Shown: positions 9,324 through 18,537, counted from the first letter of the stretch. The stretch: DNA of 64,000 nt from an uncultured bacterium (GCA_905216055.1 CAJMSH010000001.1:310001-374000); one strand, 5' to 3'. Numbers and translations are program-made. The notes: a model not told the origin generated them from the sequence alone.

Positions 9324-9347
9324 TGAAAGATAGTAATTTATAGTAGT

Positions 9348-9384
9348 AAAAAAGGGCCTTTTAATTATTATAAGGCTCTTTTTA
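9348..9384. terminator. Bidirectional terminator between convergent genes
   Basis: A hairpin with AAAGGGCCTT pairing with AAGGCTCTTT (one G-U) has T runs on both sides. It separates the DUF512 gene (plus) from the aminotransferase gene (minus). Confidence 0.8.
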
Positions 9385-9406
9385 TGTTTTATTTAGAATT
9401 ATGTTA

Positions 9407-10654
9407 TTAATAAGTAAATCCGTCAGCTTTAAATCTGTCAATAACTTCTTGTAATTGTTCATCAGAACATACAAAAGAAAGTCTGAAAAATCCTTCGCCG
9501 TGTGATCCAAAAGCGTTTCCTGGAACAAGAACTACGCCTGATTTTTTCAAAACATCTTCGCAGAATTTGAAAGCTGAATCGTATTTTCTAGGTATAGGAA
9601 GCCATAGATAGAATGTTGTATGAGGAACTTTTTCTTCATCTATCGGCCAACCAAGTTCCTTAAAGCCTTTTACCATAATAGCTTGTTTTCTTGCATATCC
9701 TTTGTTTCTTTCTTCTATATATTTATCTCCTTCTTCAGAGTTTAGAATTTCTGCGCAAGCTTTTTGAAGTGCTTTAAATATACCGTTATCGATAGTTGAT
9801 TTTCCTTTGCCAAATCTTTGGATAACATCTTTGTTCCCGCAAACCCAACCTAATCTCCAGCCTGTTACTGCATAAGGTTTTGAAAAACTGAAAAATTCAA
9901 TACCGATATCTTTTGCACCTTCCAATTCAAAAATACTGAACGGCTTTTCTTCTTCTTTAAAGTACATATCGCAATATGCAGCGTCAGAAACAAGCAATAT
10001 ATCGTATTTTTTACAAAAATCAATTACTGATTGAACATATTTTTTGTTAGTAGAATGTCCAAGCGGGTTGTTCGGATAATTTATAAATAAAGCCTTGATA
10101 TTTTCAGCTTTGTATCCGTCTTTTAAGATATTGTGATAAACTTCTTCAACATTCGGTTGATAGTTATTTTCTTGTGTTAAAGGCATTGGATAAGCTTTTG
10201 CGCCTGAACATTTAATGAATTGTAAATAAGATGCATAACAAGGATCAGGAACCATTATTACATCTTTTTCTAGTTCTTCATGTTTTGGGGTTGTGATAAA
10301 TCTGACTAAATTTGCAATACCTTCTTTAGAACCTACAAGTGAGAATATTTCTGTTTCAGGGTCTAAATCTACGCCAAAACGATTTTTCATTCTCTGTGCA
10401 ATAGCTTTTCTAAAATACGGTTCGCCTTTCGGTGTTGAATACATGTGTATTCCGTCTTCGTCTAATATTTTTTTTAATCTGTCAATTAATGCCTTTGGAG
10501 GTGCAGCTGTCGGTGCGCCCATTGAAAGAGATATTGGGGCTCTGTTTCTTGCAGTCAATTCATCTTTCAACTTTGCTGTTTGTTCTTTTAATTTGAACAT
10601 AATATAAGTATCAAGTGACATAACTTCTTTGTTAAATAATTTTTCTATATTCAT
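9407..10654 (-). CDS. Class I/II PLP-dependent aminotransferase (LL-diaminopimelate or aspartate aminotransferase-like)
   Basis: A 415-residue fold-type I aminotransferase. Visible are SLVGSKEGIANLVRF (cofactor phosphate region), NYPNNPLG (substrate/cofactor Asn), VSDAAYCDMY, the PLP lysine in SFSKPYAVTGWRLGW, and FFRLSFVC with the carboxylate-binding Arg near the C-terminus. Length and layout fit the DapL2/aspartate aminotransferase group; lysine/peptidoglycan synthesis is plausible, since cyanobacteria use a DapL route, but substrate is not certain. It lies 10 bases after mlaF, with an AGGTAAAC-type site before the ATG, so it is the last gene of the mlaE-mlaF unit. Confidence 0.8.
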   Translation of the reverse strand: MNIEKLFNKEVMSLDTYIMFKLKEQTAKLKDELTARNRAPISLSMGAPTAAPPKALIDRLKKILDEDGIHMYSTPKGEPYFRKAIAQRMKNRFGVDLDPETEIFSLVGSKEGIANLVRFITTPKHEELEKDVIMVPDPCYASYLQFIKCSGAKAYPMPLTQENNYQPNVEEVYHNILKDGYKAENIKALFINYPNNPLGHSTNKKYVQSVIDFCKKYDILLVSDAAYCDMYFKEEEKPFSIFELEGAKDIGIEFFSFSKPYAVTGWRLGWVCGNKDVIQRFGKGKSTIDNGIFKALQKACAEILNSEEGDKYIEERNKGYARKQAIMVKGFKELGWPIDEEKVPHTTFYLWLPIPRKYDSAFKFCEDVLKKSGVVLVPGNAFGSHGEGFFRLSFVCSDEQLQEVIDRFKADGFTY

Positions 10655-10664
10655 AATGTTTACC

Positions 10665-11390
10665 TCAATTTTCAGATATTATGTGCATAGGTCCTTCTAA
10701 AGATGCTGTTACAAACTGTTTTGTATATTCATTGCTTTGGGTAAGCATATCTTCAGGAGTTCCTTCGTAAACTATTTTGCCGTCATAAAGCATAATCACG
10801 CGGTTTGCAGTCCTTTTGATTGTAGACATTTGGTGAGTAACAACAATAGATGCTGCATGTGTTTCTTCCTTAAGTCTTACAATATAATCTTCTATTAATG
10901 TGGAAGATATCGGATCAAGCCCTGCTGTCGGTTCATCATAAAGAATTGTTTTTGGTTCCGTAACTATTGCACGAGCAAAGCTTACTCTTTTTTGCATACC
11001 GCCTGAAAGTTCTGATGGGAATTTGTTCTCTATTCCTTTTAATCCGACAAGTTCTAGTTTTTCTGTAACAATATTTCGAATTTCTTTTTCAGAATATTTA
11101 TTACGTAAATCTTTTCTTTCGTGAAGTGCAAAAGATATGTTATCTGCGACGTTCAAAGAATCAAAAAGGGCAGAATATTGAAAAACCATAGCAATATCGC
11201 CGTCAGATGTGATAATTTCTCCGCTGTCAGGTGTTAAAAGTCCGCAAATAAGCTTTAAAATGGTACTTTTACCTGAACCAGAAAACCCTACAATTGCTAA
11301 GGTTTCACCATCTTCAACTTTGAATGAAACATTATCTATAACTCTTCTTTCATCAAATGTTTTTATTAAATTTTTGACTTCAATACTCAT
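10665..11390 (-). CDS. mlaF: ABC transporter ATPase of the Mla/Ttg2 lipid transport type
   Basis: This 241-residue ATPase has Walker A GFSGSGKST (residues 35-43), Q-loop VFQYSALFDSLNV, signature LSGGMQKR, Walker B ILYDEPTAGLDP and the switch histidine in VVTHQ. The SALFDSL region after the Q-loop and the adjacent MlaE-type permease identify it as MlaF-like, powering phospholipid movement between inner and outer membranes. It starts 18 bases after mlaE. The MCE-domain partner MlaD is not in this operon and must be encoded elsewhere or be missing. Confidence 0.88.
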   Translation of the reverse strand: MSIEVKNLIKTFDERRVIDNVSFKVEDGETLAIVGFSGSGKSTILKLICGLLTPDSGEIITSDGDIAMVFQYSALFDSLNVADNISFALHERKDLRNKYSEKEIRNIVTEKLELVGLKGIENKFPSELSGGMQKRVSFARAIVTEPKTILYDEPTAGLDPISSTLIEDYIVRLKEETHAASIVVTHQMSTIKRTANRVIMLYDGKIVYEGTPEDMLTQSNEYTKQFVTASLEGPMHIISEN

Positions 11391-11408
11391 CTTTTATATT
11401 TTACCACC

Positions 11409-12218
11409 TTAAAAGAAAAATGCTATTGCAAAAATCATATCCCATATTACAATTGCAACAAAGGACCATACAACAGCTTTTGTTGTTGCTTCTCCAACGC
11501 CTTTTGCACCGCCTTTAGCGTAATATCCGCAAGAACAGCTAGTCAGAGCGATTGTTGCTCCAAAAAATATTGCTTTTAAAAGGCATACGCCTAAATCTTT
11601 CATATAAATCCCAAGCCAAGCAGAATCAAAAAATGCCATAAAACTTAGTCCTGCTGTAAGTTTAGCAGTTATAGCTCCTGTAATTACACCAATAGCTGAT
11701 GCAATTATAACAATTGGCGGCATCATAAAAATTCCTGCTAAAACTCTTGGAACAAAAAGGTATTTAATAGGGTTGACCTTCAAAACTTCTATTGCATCTA
11801 TTTGCTCGGTTACTCTCATTGTCGCAATTTCAGATGCGAGGGATGAACCTATCATTGAAATTATTGCAAACCCTGACATTATAACCCCGACTTCTCTGAC
11901 AATAAGTATAGTCATTAAAAGTCCGACAAAGTTACTTCCGCCTTGTTTAACCATTTCCAAGGCAACTTGTGATGCGACAATTACAGATGTCATTCCGACA
12001 ATAGACAGGGTAATAGGTAAAGAGGTTACTCCAAATCTGTAACATTGTTCGCTAACTTCTTTAAAATCAATTTCGCCTTTGAAAATATATTTGAGTGTTT
12101 CGATACTGTTAAGAGTAATTTTGCCCAAAGTATCGAGGAAGCTCTCAAGTTCTGAAAAAATCCCTGTAAATATTTTATAGGTTGCTGATTGTTTATAATA
12201 TTTTTGTAAACTACCCAT
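11409..12218 (-). CDS. mlaE: MlaE/YrbE-family ABC permease
   Basis: The protein (269 residues) has five to six membrane helices and the MlaE hallmarks TLSIVGMTSVIVASQVALEM, GSSLASEIATMRVTEQIDA and the C-terminal GVGEATTKAVVWS. MlaE forms the membrane core of the Mla lipid transporter, implying an outer membrane. I chose the ATG at 12218, which lies 6 nt after a TATAAT box with a -35 TTGCGC at 17-bp spacing. The longer frame from 12311 runs through that promoter and the glnA terminator, adding 31 unrelated residues. Confidence 0.9.
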   Translation of the reverse strand: MGSLQKYYKQSATYKIFTGIFSELESFLDTLGKITLNSIETLKYIFKGEIDFKEVSEQCYRFGVTSLPITLSIVGMTSVIVASQVALEMVKQGGSNFVGLLMTILIVREVGVIMSGFAIISMIGSSLASEIATMRVTEQIDAIEVLKVNPIKYLFVPRVLAGIFMMPPIVIIASAIGVITGAITAKLTAGLSFMAFFDSAWLGIYMKDLGVCLLKAIFFGATIALTSCSCGYYAKGGAKGVGEATTKAVVWSFVAIVIWDMIFAIAFFF

Positions 12219-12253
12219 TTCTAAATTATACAAAAAATTTTTGTTTTGCGCAA
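12219..12253 (-). promoter_or_regulatory. Leaderless promoter of the mlaE-mlaF operon
   Basis: Reading the minus strand: TTGCGC, 17-nt spacer, TATAAT (12230-12225), then 6 nt to the ATG at 12218. No Shine-Dalgarno sequence is present. Confidence 0.75.
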
Positions 12254-12281
12254 TTTGTGTTGAAATGTAATAACAAGCATA

Positions 12282-12308
12282 AAAAAGAGCCTTTAAAAAA
12301 GGCTCTTT
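12282..12308 (-). terminator. Rho-independent terminator of glnA
   Basis: Minus-strand hairpin AAAGAGCC / GGCTCTTT followed by T residues, directly after the glnA stop. The same stem sequence recurs at 45831 and, with one change, at 9348. Confidence 0.88.
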
Positions 12309-12316
12309 CAATTTTA

Positions 12317-13681
12317 TTAATATCTTTCAAGGTATCTGTCGATTTCCCATTGAGAAACATAAGTTCTGAATGAATCCCATTCTTTTTTCTTAGCTGATAA
12401 GAATTCATTAAAAATATGTTCTCCAAGTGCAGCTTTTGCAACAAGTGATTTGTCAAAAGAATCAAGAGCTTCTGCAAGGCTGCCAGGAAGTGAATCAATT
12501 CTCTGTTTTTTACGTTCTTTTGTTGTTAATTTGTAGATGTTGCTTTCAACAGGAGCCGGTGGATCAATTTTGTTTCTTACACCATCAAGACAAGCTTCCA
12601 AAATTGCTGCAAATGCCAAATATGGGTTGCAAGAAGGATCTGGAGATCTCAATTCAACTCTGGTTGAGCTTCCGCGTTTTGCAGGAACTCTTAAAAGTGC
12701 GCTTCTGTTAGCAAGTGACCATGCAAGATATACAGGAGCTTCGTATCCAGGAACAAGACGTTTAAAGCTGTTTACTGTCGGATTTAATATTGCAGTAATG
12801 CTTTTTACGTGTTTCAACATTCCGCCGATTGAATATTTTGCAATATCTGATAATTGATATTCTGCCTTTTCGTCAAAGAAAGCATTTTTGCCATCTTTGA
12901 AAAGAGACACATTACAATGCATTCCGGAGCCGTTAATTCCATAGATTGGTTTTGGCATAAATGTTGCATGTAAATTGTGTCTTGCTGCAATAGCTTTTAC
13001 TGCGACTTTAAAAGTTGCAACATTATCTGCTGCAGTAAGAATATCAGCGTATCTAAAATCTATTTCGTGTTGGCCGTCAGCAACTTCGTGGTGAGATGCT
13101 TCGATATCAAATCCCATTTCTTGAAGGGTTAATACGATATCAGATCTTACATCTTCTCCCAAGTCTTCTGGTCCAACATCATAATATCCTGCTGTATCAT
13201 TTGTTGAAGTTGTAACGTTTCCGTCTTTGTCTTTTGCAAATAAGAAAAATTCTGCTTCAGGACCGATATTCATTGAAAAGCCCATTTTTTCAGCTTCTTT
13301 CATAACTCTTTTTAAGTTACATCTAGGACAGCCTTCAAAAGGAGTTCCATCTGCGTTATATATATCACAAATTAATCTTGCAGAGTTAACTCCGTCTGAA
13401 CCTCTCCAGGGTAATAGTTGGAATGAATTTTTATCAGGGTGGAAGAACATGTCTGATGTTTCAATACTTCTAAATCCTTTAATAGATGAGCCATCCAGCA
13501 TAAGTTCGTTATTTAATGCTTTTTCAATATGTTGTGAAGGAATGGTCATATTTTTTACTTGTCCGTTAATGTCAACGAATTGTAATTTAATAAATTTGAT
13601 ATTGTAATCTTTGATAAAGCCTTTAATATCATCTTCACTAAATTGCCTGTTGTCTAATCTTGTGTGCATAAATTCTTTCAT
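12317..13681 (-). CDS. glnA: Glutamine synthetase, type I
   Basis: A 454-residue GSI enzyme converting glutamate, ammonia and ATP to glutamine. Seen are FVDINGQVKNM, LDGSSIKGF, GPEAEFFLF (metal ligands), ASHHEVADGQHEIDF, NGSGMHCN, PGYEAPVYLAWS with ATP-binding residues, and RVELRSPDPSCNPY. Length (about 450) and lack of a recognisable adenylylation loop place it with the GSI-alpha group, usually controlled by feedback or partner proteins. A promoter with TTGACC and TCTAAT at 17 bp lies upstream, with a short leader and a strong AAGGAAAGAGG site. It is monocistronic, ending at the hairpin at 12308. Confidence 0.96.
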   Translation of the reverse strand: MKEFMHTRLDNRQFSEDDIKGFIKDYNIKFIKLQFVDINGQVKNMTIPSQHIEKALNNELMLDGSSIKGFRSIETSDMFFHPDKNSFQLLPWRGSDGVNSARLICDIYNADGTPFEGCPRCNLKRVMKEAEKMGFSMNIGPEAEFFLFAKDKDGNVTTSTNDTAGYYDVGPEDLGEDVRSDIVLTLQEMGFDIEASHHEVADGQHEIDFRYADILTAADNVATFKVAVKAIAARHNLHATFMPKPIYGINGSGMHCNVSLFKDGKNAFFDEKAEYQLSDIAKYSIGGMLKHVKSITAILNPTVNSFKRLVPGYEAPVYLAWSLANRSALLRVPAKRGSSTRVELRSPDPSCNPYLAFAAILEACLDGVRNKIDPPAPVESNIYKLTTKERKKQRIDSLPGSLAEALDSFDKSLVAKAALGEHIFNEFLSAKKKEWDSFRTYVSQWEIDRYLERY

Positions 13682-13725
13682 AAAGACCTCTTTCCTTCTG
13701 TTATATCTTTTTTTAGTACTTTCTT

Positions 13726-13754
13726 ATTAGAATACTTTTTTCAAAAAAGGTCAA
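13726..13754 (-). promoter_or_regulatory. Promoter of glnA
   Basis: Minus strand: -35 TTGACC (13754-13749), 17-nt spacer, -10 TCTAAT (13731-13726). The expected leader of about 40 nt carries the ribosome binding site only; I saw no glutamine riboswitch motif. Confidence 0.7.
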
Positions 13755-14206
13755 TAGTTTTCATATAAAGATTAAGTAAAGGCGCAGTATGCCATTCTTT
13801 CAAAATATTGAATGTTTTTCTAAAAATAGTGTTAATTTTATTAAAATAAGGGAATATATAAATTAAATAGGGAGGTACGGGAAAGTTTAAGTATAAAAAT
13901 AGGGATTATTGAGCTTAAAATTTAAAGCTTAAATCTTTAAAACGCTTTGTAATATTGCTTTACAGAAAATTGTAAAGAAATGTAACGAAATAAATAAGAT
14001 ATAGCAATTATATACTACAAAAATACTTTATTAATATGTAAGTAATAAATGAGAAATAAAAAAGATACCAAATATAAGGAATTAAATAAACACGAGATAA
14101 TATACACACACTAACTATTTACACTACCTACTACACACTAACCTTCTACACACGAGGAATTACTAAAAAGAATTCCGAACTCTATCGAAAGATAGGGTTT
14201 TTTTTT
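13755..14206 (+). ncRNA. Gene-free stretch with candidate small RNA ending in a strong terminator
   Basis: No coding frame was found between the glnA promoter and the gene at 14300. The plus strand holds a G-rich patch (AGGGAGGTACGGG near 13871), a possible TATACT -10 box near 14011, then a 57-base run without any G (14097-14153) rich in CACAC, CTACC and AACCTTCT. A small hairpin GGAATT/AATTCC follows and then a terminator with GAAA tetraloop. A G-free C-containing single-stranded region before a terminator is the shape of an antisense small RNA that pairs with purine-rich ribosome binding sites. Exact start is unknown; no known RNA family was recognised. Confidence 0.35.
14179..14206 (+). 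terminator. Strong intrinsic terminator with GAAA tetraloop
   Basis: Eight-base-pair stem ACTCTATC / GATAGGGT (one G-U) closed by GAAA and followed by nine T. No open reading frame precedes it, so it must end a non-coding transcript or a leader. Confidence 0.85.
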
Positions 14207-14299
14207 GCCTTATTAATTTTGTTTAAAATAATAGCAATTTTTTTTTATTTTTTGTTTTATTTTAATATATGGTAGAAAATTAACAGAAGGAATTAATAA

Positions 14300-15502
14300 G
14301 TGTTAAATTCAATATCTTTGATAAATCAAAATAAAGTAGCTTTTAAAGGTGGTTCTTTAGATAAACCTCAAGATAAAGGGCAAGATGTTGCTCAAAATAA
14401 AAACAATAGTTGGATGTTATGGACAGGGCTTGCAGCATTAGGAGCTGTAGGTATTTATCTTGCAACAAGAGGTAAAAAAGGCTCAGAAGCGGTTGAAAGA
14501 GACACTGAAAAAGCGACAGATCAGATTAAAGATATAGCAGTTGATGCATTTAAAAAAGCCGGAAATAAGTTTGAAAATGGTAAAGCAAAACTAGCAAACG
14601 GAGAAACTTATACTGGGAATTTAACTCAGAAGCTAAAGGACGGCAAAACTTTAATAAGAGAATATAAAGATGGAATGCTCCAAAAAGTATCAAAAATGGA
14701 TGGTGAAAATGTTATTGTATCGAAATCCTATACCTATGATGACAAAGGTATGTTGACAAGAATTGTTGTTAACAACAAAGATGTATTCCAAAATGATATT
14801 TTTAATGCTTCAATAGATAATGGTTTTAAAACAATAAAAACATCAAAATCAACAATTGGAATAGATTTAAATACAGGTAAACTGAAAAGATTGATAATAG
14901 ATGGTAAGGGAGATAAATGTTTTTATTATGATAAAGAAGGCAAGTTGAAGTTTGTAAAACATGATTATCTGGATAAAGGTGTCTTTAAGCATGATTTTAT
15001 TGCATACTATCCCGATGGAAAGAATATAAGATTTGTTAATCACAGTAATATGGATGCTGAATTTTATGATGTAAATGGTAAAGTTATTGATAAAATTCAA
15101 ATTGATTTGGCAAGAGGTGGTAAATCTTATTTTTATGACAATTTGGATAGAAGTGAGATTATAGAATTATCTCAAAAAGATTATAAATTAAAAGATGAGA
15201 AAGGAAAGACAAGGGCTTGGTTAGGTATTATGACCAGACCTGATTTTCAAGATCGCAGCATAAGAATTACAAATAATAGCAAAAAATATACTATTTCATT
15301 TGACAATACAGGAAAAAATATTGAGATATTTGATGAACATAATCATAAAAAACTTTCACCTGATGCAGATAAAAAATTATTTGATGAAATAGTTACAGAT
15401 GCCCGTAATGCATATAAAGAAATTATCACAAAGCACAAAAAGGCATTGAGATTAAGAAACGAATTACAACTCGCTGATAGTGAATTCTGTCGGATGCATT
15501 AA
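14300..15502 (+). CDS. Membrane-anchored protein with MORN/RHS-like repeats, unknown function
   Basis: I do not recognise this 400-residue protein. The N-terminus carries NKVAFKGG (residues 11-18), followed by a single hydrophobic helix at about 38-55. The rest is a series of short beta-hairpin-like units (GETYTGNLTQKLKDGKTLI, YDKEGKLKFVKHDYLDKG, YPDGKNIRFVNHSNMD) resembling MORN or RHS/YD-type repeats. The start is a GTG at 14300 with AGAAGG 9 nt upstream. There is no cleavable signal peptide. It is convergent with the GH38 gene and probably monocistronic. Confidence 0.65.
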   Translation: MLNSISLINQNKVAFKGGSLDKPQDKGQDVAQNKNNSWMLWTGLAALGAVGIYLATRGKKGSEAVERDTEKATDQIKDIAVDAFKKAGNKFENGKAKLANGETYTGNLTQKLKDGKTLIREYKDGMLQKVSKMDGENVIVSKSYTYDDKGMLTRIVVNNKDVFQNDIFNASIDNGFKTIKTSKSTIGIDLNTGKLKRLIIDGKGDKCFYYDKEGKLKFVKHDYLDKGVFKHDFIAYYPDGKNIRFVNHSNMDAEFYDVNGKVIDKIQIDLARGGKSYFYDNLDRSEIIELSQKDYKLKDEKGKTRAWLGIMTRPDFQDRSIRITNNSKKYTISFDNTGKNIEIFDEHNHKKLSPDADKKLFDEIVTDARNAYKEIITKHKKALRLRNELQLADSEFCRMH

Positions 15503-15535
15503 TCCTTTCCTTTAATCACCCTCCAAGAAATAGTG

Positions 15536-17509
15536 TTAAATAATCGGCGGGTATACCATATCAATATATTTTTGGTAATTTTCCGGCTCAAAAAATCCGA
15601 CTGAAAATTCTGCAGTGTTATGACCTAATTGTTGTGCTTCCAAAACTTCTATCGGCGGGCCTGCAGGAGTTGAACGTGATGGATTTTTAGGGTTTGAAAT
15701 TACACCTGTACTTCTTAAAAGTGTTACAAGAAGTGACTTTTCTTTTACTTCATATTCCGTAAGTCCTTTGGTAATTACCCCAAAGTCTTGTGTACCGACA
15801 TATCTTTGCATTGGTGCAAAGTTTGTTTTAACTTCAATCCCTCTGACTTTTGGCAGATGTTTTCTCATATCATAATTCGGATCAAATTTTCTTTTAATAA
15901 TAGAATTTAAATCTTCTGAGTATGTTTCGATTACAGGTGATTTCAGGTTAAATTTTACTTGCCATAATTTGTTTTTTAACTTGTTATCCCATTCTATTTT
16001 AAAATTTATTAGTTCTTCATTTAGTTCGACTTGAACATCAAAAAAGCTTGTTTTAATTATATTATTTTTGAAAGAGTAAATTTCTGCTTTTTCTCCGATA
16101 TCATCTGCAACAGCTCCAAAGTTATAGGTATCGCCTTCATCTTTAAAGCGTACAAATTCCATTGAAATTCCCCCGCCACAAGTGGCACTCCCCTCTTTAT
16201 CAAGTGGGGCTATATTTATTTTGCCGTTTTTAACTTCAATTTTTATTTTAGGTTTTACAGCAGGTGAATATTTTAGAGTATAAATATCTGTAAAGTCTTC
16301 TGTTACGGGAATTTTTTGAGTGTCATAAAGAAGAGTGTTTTCTACTCCGAAATGTTTCCCGATAACTTTGTATTCAGGGAGCAAGTCCTTACTTTGCATT
16401 ATCGGAGTTTTGAAGTTGTATTTAAGGCGTAATTCTTCAATAATAGTGTTTGTGATTTGGATTATTTTTTCATATCTTGTAATATTTTCTCTGTGCACCA
16501 AATCTGTTGAACATCCACAAATCCCGTCATGGGCTTGATTTTTTAATAATAATTTATAAGCATATTCTATGATTGAATTATATTCAGAACCGTATTTTTT
16601 TTGTAATTTGTCGGCTTGTTCAAGCAAATATGTACATTTTACATTATATTGTTTAAGTTTTAATCTTGCAGAATAAGAACCCGGAAGTATAAATGTTTTG
16701 CTGTTGTCTCTAAGTTCATCATTCCAATCAAATTGTTTAAAATTGTCTTTTACAAGTTCAAAGTATTCAAACGGGTTTGATAATTTGATTTCATATTCAG
16801 TATCGTCATTTTGAACTTGTTTCAAAATCTCATTTACTTTTTCAATTTGTTCTGTGATATCGGACTCTACTCCTAAATGATCTGCTCCTATTGGTAAAAG
16901 TAAATAATTGCCGGATTTTTCAGCGATTTTATCTAAATTTCCTTTTAGCCATTCCGCTTTTTTTTCAATAGTCATAGAAGCTGAAAAAATATCCATAAAG
17001 TATCCGCGGATAAGGTTTACTGTATTTATTCCGTTGAATGTAAATTCTGAAGGTATATCTCCGCAGCCCCTCCATACAACGCATTTATCAATCCCAAATT
17101 TTTTGAATATTTTAGGAATATTTTGGCTATGACCGAAAGTGTCAGCAAGATAGCCGATAAAATATGTGCAGCCAAAATCTTTTGAAATTTTAAGTCCGAT
17201 TTCTAAATTTTTTTCAAATACTGTTTTGTCTGTTAAAAATTCATCTACAAGTGTATAGCAAGGGCCAATATATAGTTTTTTTTCTGCGATAAGTTTTCTG
17301 ACAAGCTCTTCTTTTTCCGGTCTGATTTCTAAATAGTCTAAAAGTGCGCTAACTTGTCCGTCAAAGTAAAATGACGGGATTTTATTGCTTTCAAGCAAGT
17401 TCAAGACATTATCGAATACTCTCAAAAGTCTTAATCTGAAAACTTCAAATTCTCTGTACCATTCTCTATCCCAGTGAGTGTGTAAATATGCTATAACCTG
17501 TTTTTTCAT
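15536..17509 (-). CDS. Glycoside hydrolase family 38 alpha-mannosidase
   Basis: The 657-residue protein starts with the GH38 metal-site motif HTHWDREWY (residues 10-18) and has LADTFGHSQNIPKI with the predicted nucleophile Asp123, then GADHLGVE and the conserved AHDGICGCSTD with further metal ligands. GH38 enzymes remove alpha-mannosyl groups by a retaining mechanism with a divalent metal. It is shorter than most relatives (about 800-1000 residues) and has no signal peptide, so it is probably cytoplasmic, acting on imported manno-oligosaccharides or glycerate-type conjugates. No sugar transporter lies beside it. Confidence 0.9.
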   Translation of the reverse strand: MKKQVIAYLHTHWDREWYREFEVFRLRLLRVFDNVLNLLESNKIPSFYFDGQVSALLDYLEIRPEKEELVRKLIAEKKLYIGPCYTLVDEFLTDKTVFEKNLEIGLKISKDFGCTYFIGYLADTFGHSQNIPKIFKKFGIDKCVVWRGCGDIPSEFTFNGINTVNLIRGYFMDIFSASMTIEKKAEWLKGNLDKIAEKSGNYLLLPIGADHLGVESDITEQIEKVNEILKQVQNDDTEYEIKLSNPFEYFELVKDNFKQFDWNDELRDNSKTFILPGSYSARLKLKQYNVKCTYLLEQADKLQKKYGSEYNSIIEYAYKLLLKNQAHDGICGCSTDLVHRENITRYEKIIQITNTIIEELRLKYNFKTPIMQSKDLLPEYKVIGKHFGVENTLLYDTQKIPVTEDFTDIYTLKYSPAVKPKIKIEVKNGKINIAPLDKEGSATCGGGISMEFVRFKDEGDTYNFGAVADDIGEKAEIYSFKNNIIKTSFFDVQVELNEELINFKIEWDNKLKNKLWQVKFNLKSPVIETYSEDLNSIIKRKFDPNYDMRKHLPKVRGIEVKTNFAPMQRYVGTQDFGVITKGLTEYEVKEKSLLVTLLRSTGVISNPKNPSRSTPAGPPIEVLEAQQLGHNTAEFSVGFFEPENYQKYIDMVYPPII

Positions 17510-17638
17510 AATTTATTTTTAGCATATTACATAAGATTTGGCAAAGAATTTACAATAATTAGCTTTGTTAATTGCTCTTTTGTCTGATGAATATTTATAA
17601 ATAATAAATTAATCTCATTTTACAAGAGGTGAGGATAA

Positions 17639-18448
17639 ATGAAGAAACTAATTTTATTTGCGGCTTTAATGCTATTAATTACAAATACTGCTGAGGCAGG
17701 AATTTTTTCAAGAATATTCGGATTCGGAAATTACAATAACGGATATTATTATCCGCCGACTTATACATATACTAACAGTAATTATTACCGTCCGCCAAGA
17801 TATAACAATTATTATTACAATAATACAAACAGTTATTACAACAGAAACCCGTATCGATATAACAGATATCACAACAGATATCCGAACAATCATTACAGAC
17901 GTCCGGTTATTTTAAGAACTAATGTTAAAAGGAGCATGGGCGACAGTAATGAAAAATTAGTGGCAAATCAGTTTTCAGGTATTGAGAAGTTAGAACAAAA
18001 AATACTTCTTCAAACTTATGAATATGATTCTCCCAAAAATCGTATTGAAAGATTGGAACAGCGTATATTTGGGGCATCTCAACAAGGTAATCTTGCAGAA
18101 AGATTTAAGACTTTGAAAAATGTTTCTAAAAATTATAAAGCCTATAATCCTGATATAATGTCTGAAAAACAAAATTATTCCGCTCAAAATTCTTACAGAC
18201 CTCCAATTTTTACAGGTTCATCAGGTGCGGGATGGCAAAATACATTGTGGGGAAATTTTAAAAATCAATTTGTTGGTATGCCTACAGGTTATACTCCTGC
18301 AATGGATCCTGCTTATATGGATTATTTTGAAGCTGAAAGAGCTATGCTTGGCGGGAATGGCGATTCTGCAGATATAAGAACAAATCACGGGTATTACAGG
18401 GCAAATAACAATCGTGGAATGACAACAGGTGTAACGATATTAGATTGA
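17639..18448 (+). CDS. Secreted Tyr/Asn-rich protein
   Basis: A 269-residue protein with a clear Sec signal peptide ending TNTAEAG (about residue 20). Residues 30-95 are a low-complexity Tyr/Asn/Pro/Arg stretch, followed by two copies of a motif of the form I-x-(K/R)-L-E-Q-(K/R)-I (IEKLEQKILLQTY and IERLEQRIFGASQ), then a less regular C-terminus. It is probably periplasmic or surface-exposed. An AAGAGGTGAGG ribosome binding site is present. Function is unknown; the Tyr-rich region could support self-assembly or adhesion. It directly precedes the flagellar genes but has its own spacing (about 90 bases). Confidence 0.7.
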   Translation: MKKLILFAALMLLITNTAEAGIFSRIFGFGNYNNGYYYPPTYTYTNSNYYRPPRYNNYYYNNTNSYYNRNPYRYNRYHNRYPNNHYRRPVILRTNVKRSMGDSNEKLVANQFSGIEKLEQKILLQTYEYDSPKNRIERLEQRIFGASQQGNLAERFKTLKNVSKNYKAYNPDIMSEKQNYSAQNSYRPPIFTGSSGAGWQNTLWGNFKNQFVGMPTGYTPAMDPAYMDYFEAERAMLGGNGDSADIRTNHGYYRANNNRGMTTGVTILD

Positions 18449-18537
18449 CTTTTTATTTAATATCATTAATATCATTCATATAGATGATTATAACCCTTTT
18501 AAAATAAGTCATAATAATTTCAAAAGAGTGTTATAAA

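Noticed and set aside
12219..12311. 31-residue N-terminal extension of MlaE
   Set aside because: It would be translated from the glnA terminator and across a good -35/-10 promoter; the ATG at 12218 fits family length.
13682..13760. Glutamine riboswitch or NtcA site upstream of glnA
   Set aside because: No conserved riboswitch core and no GTA-N8-TAC site were seen in the short leader or promoter.
14097..14153. CRISPR or short tandem repeat array
   Set aside because: The CTACACAC units are too short and irregular and there are no spacers of constant length.
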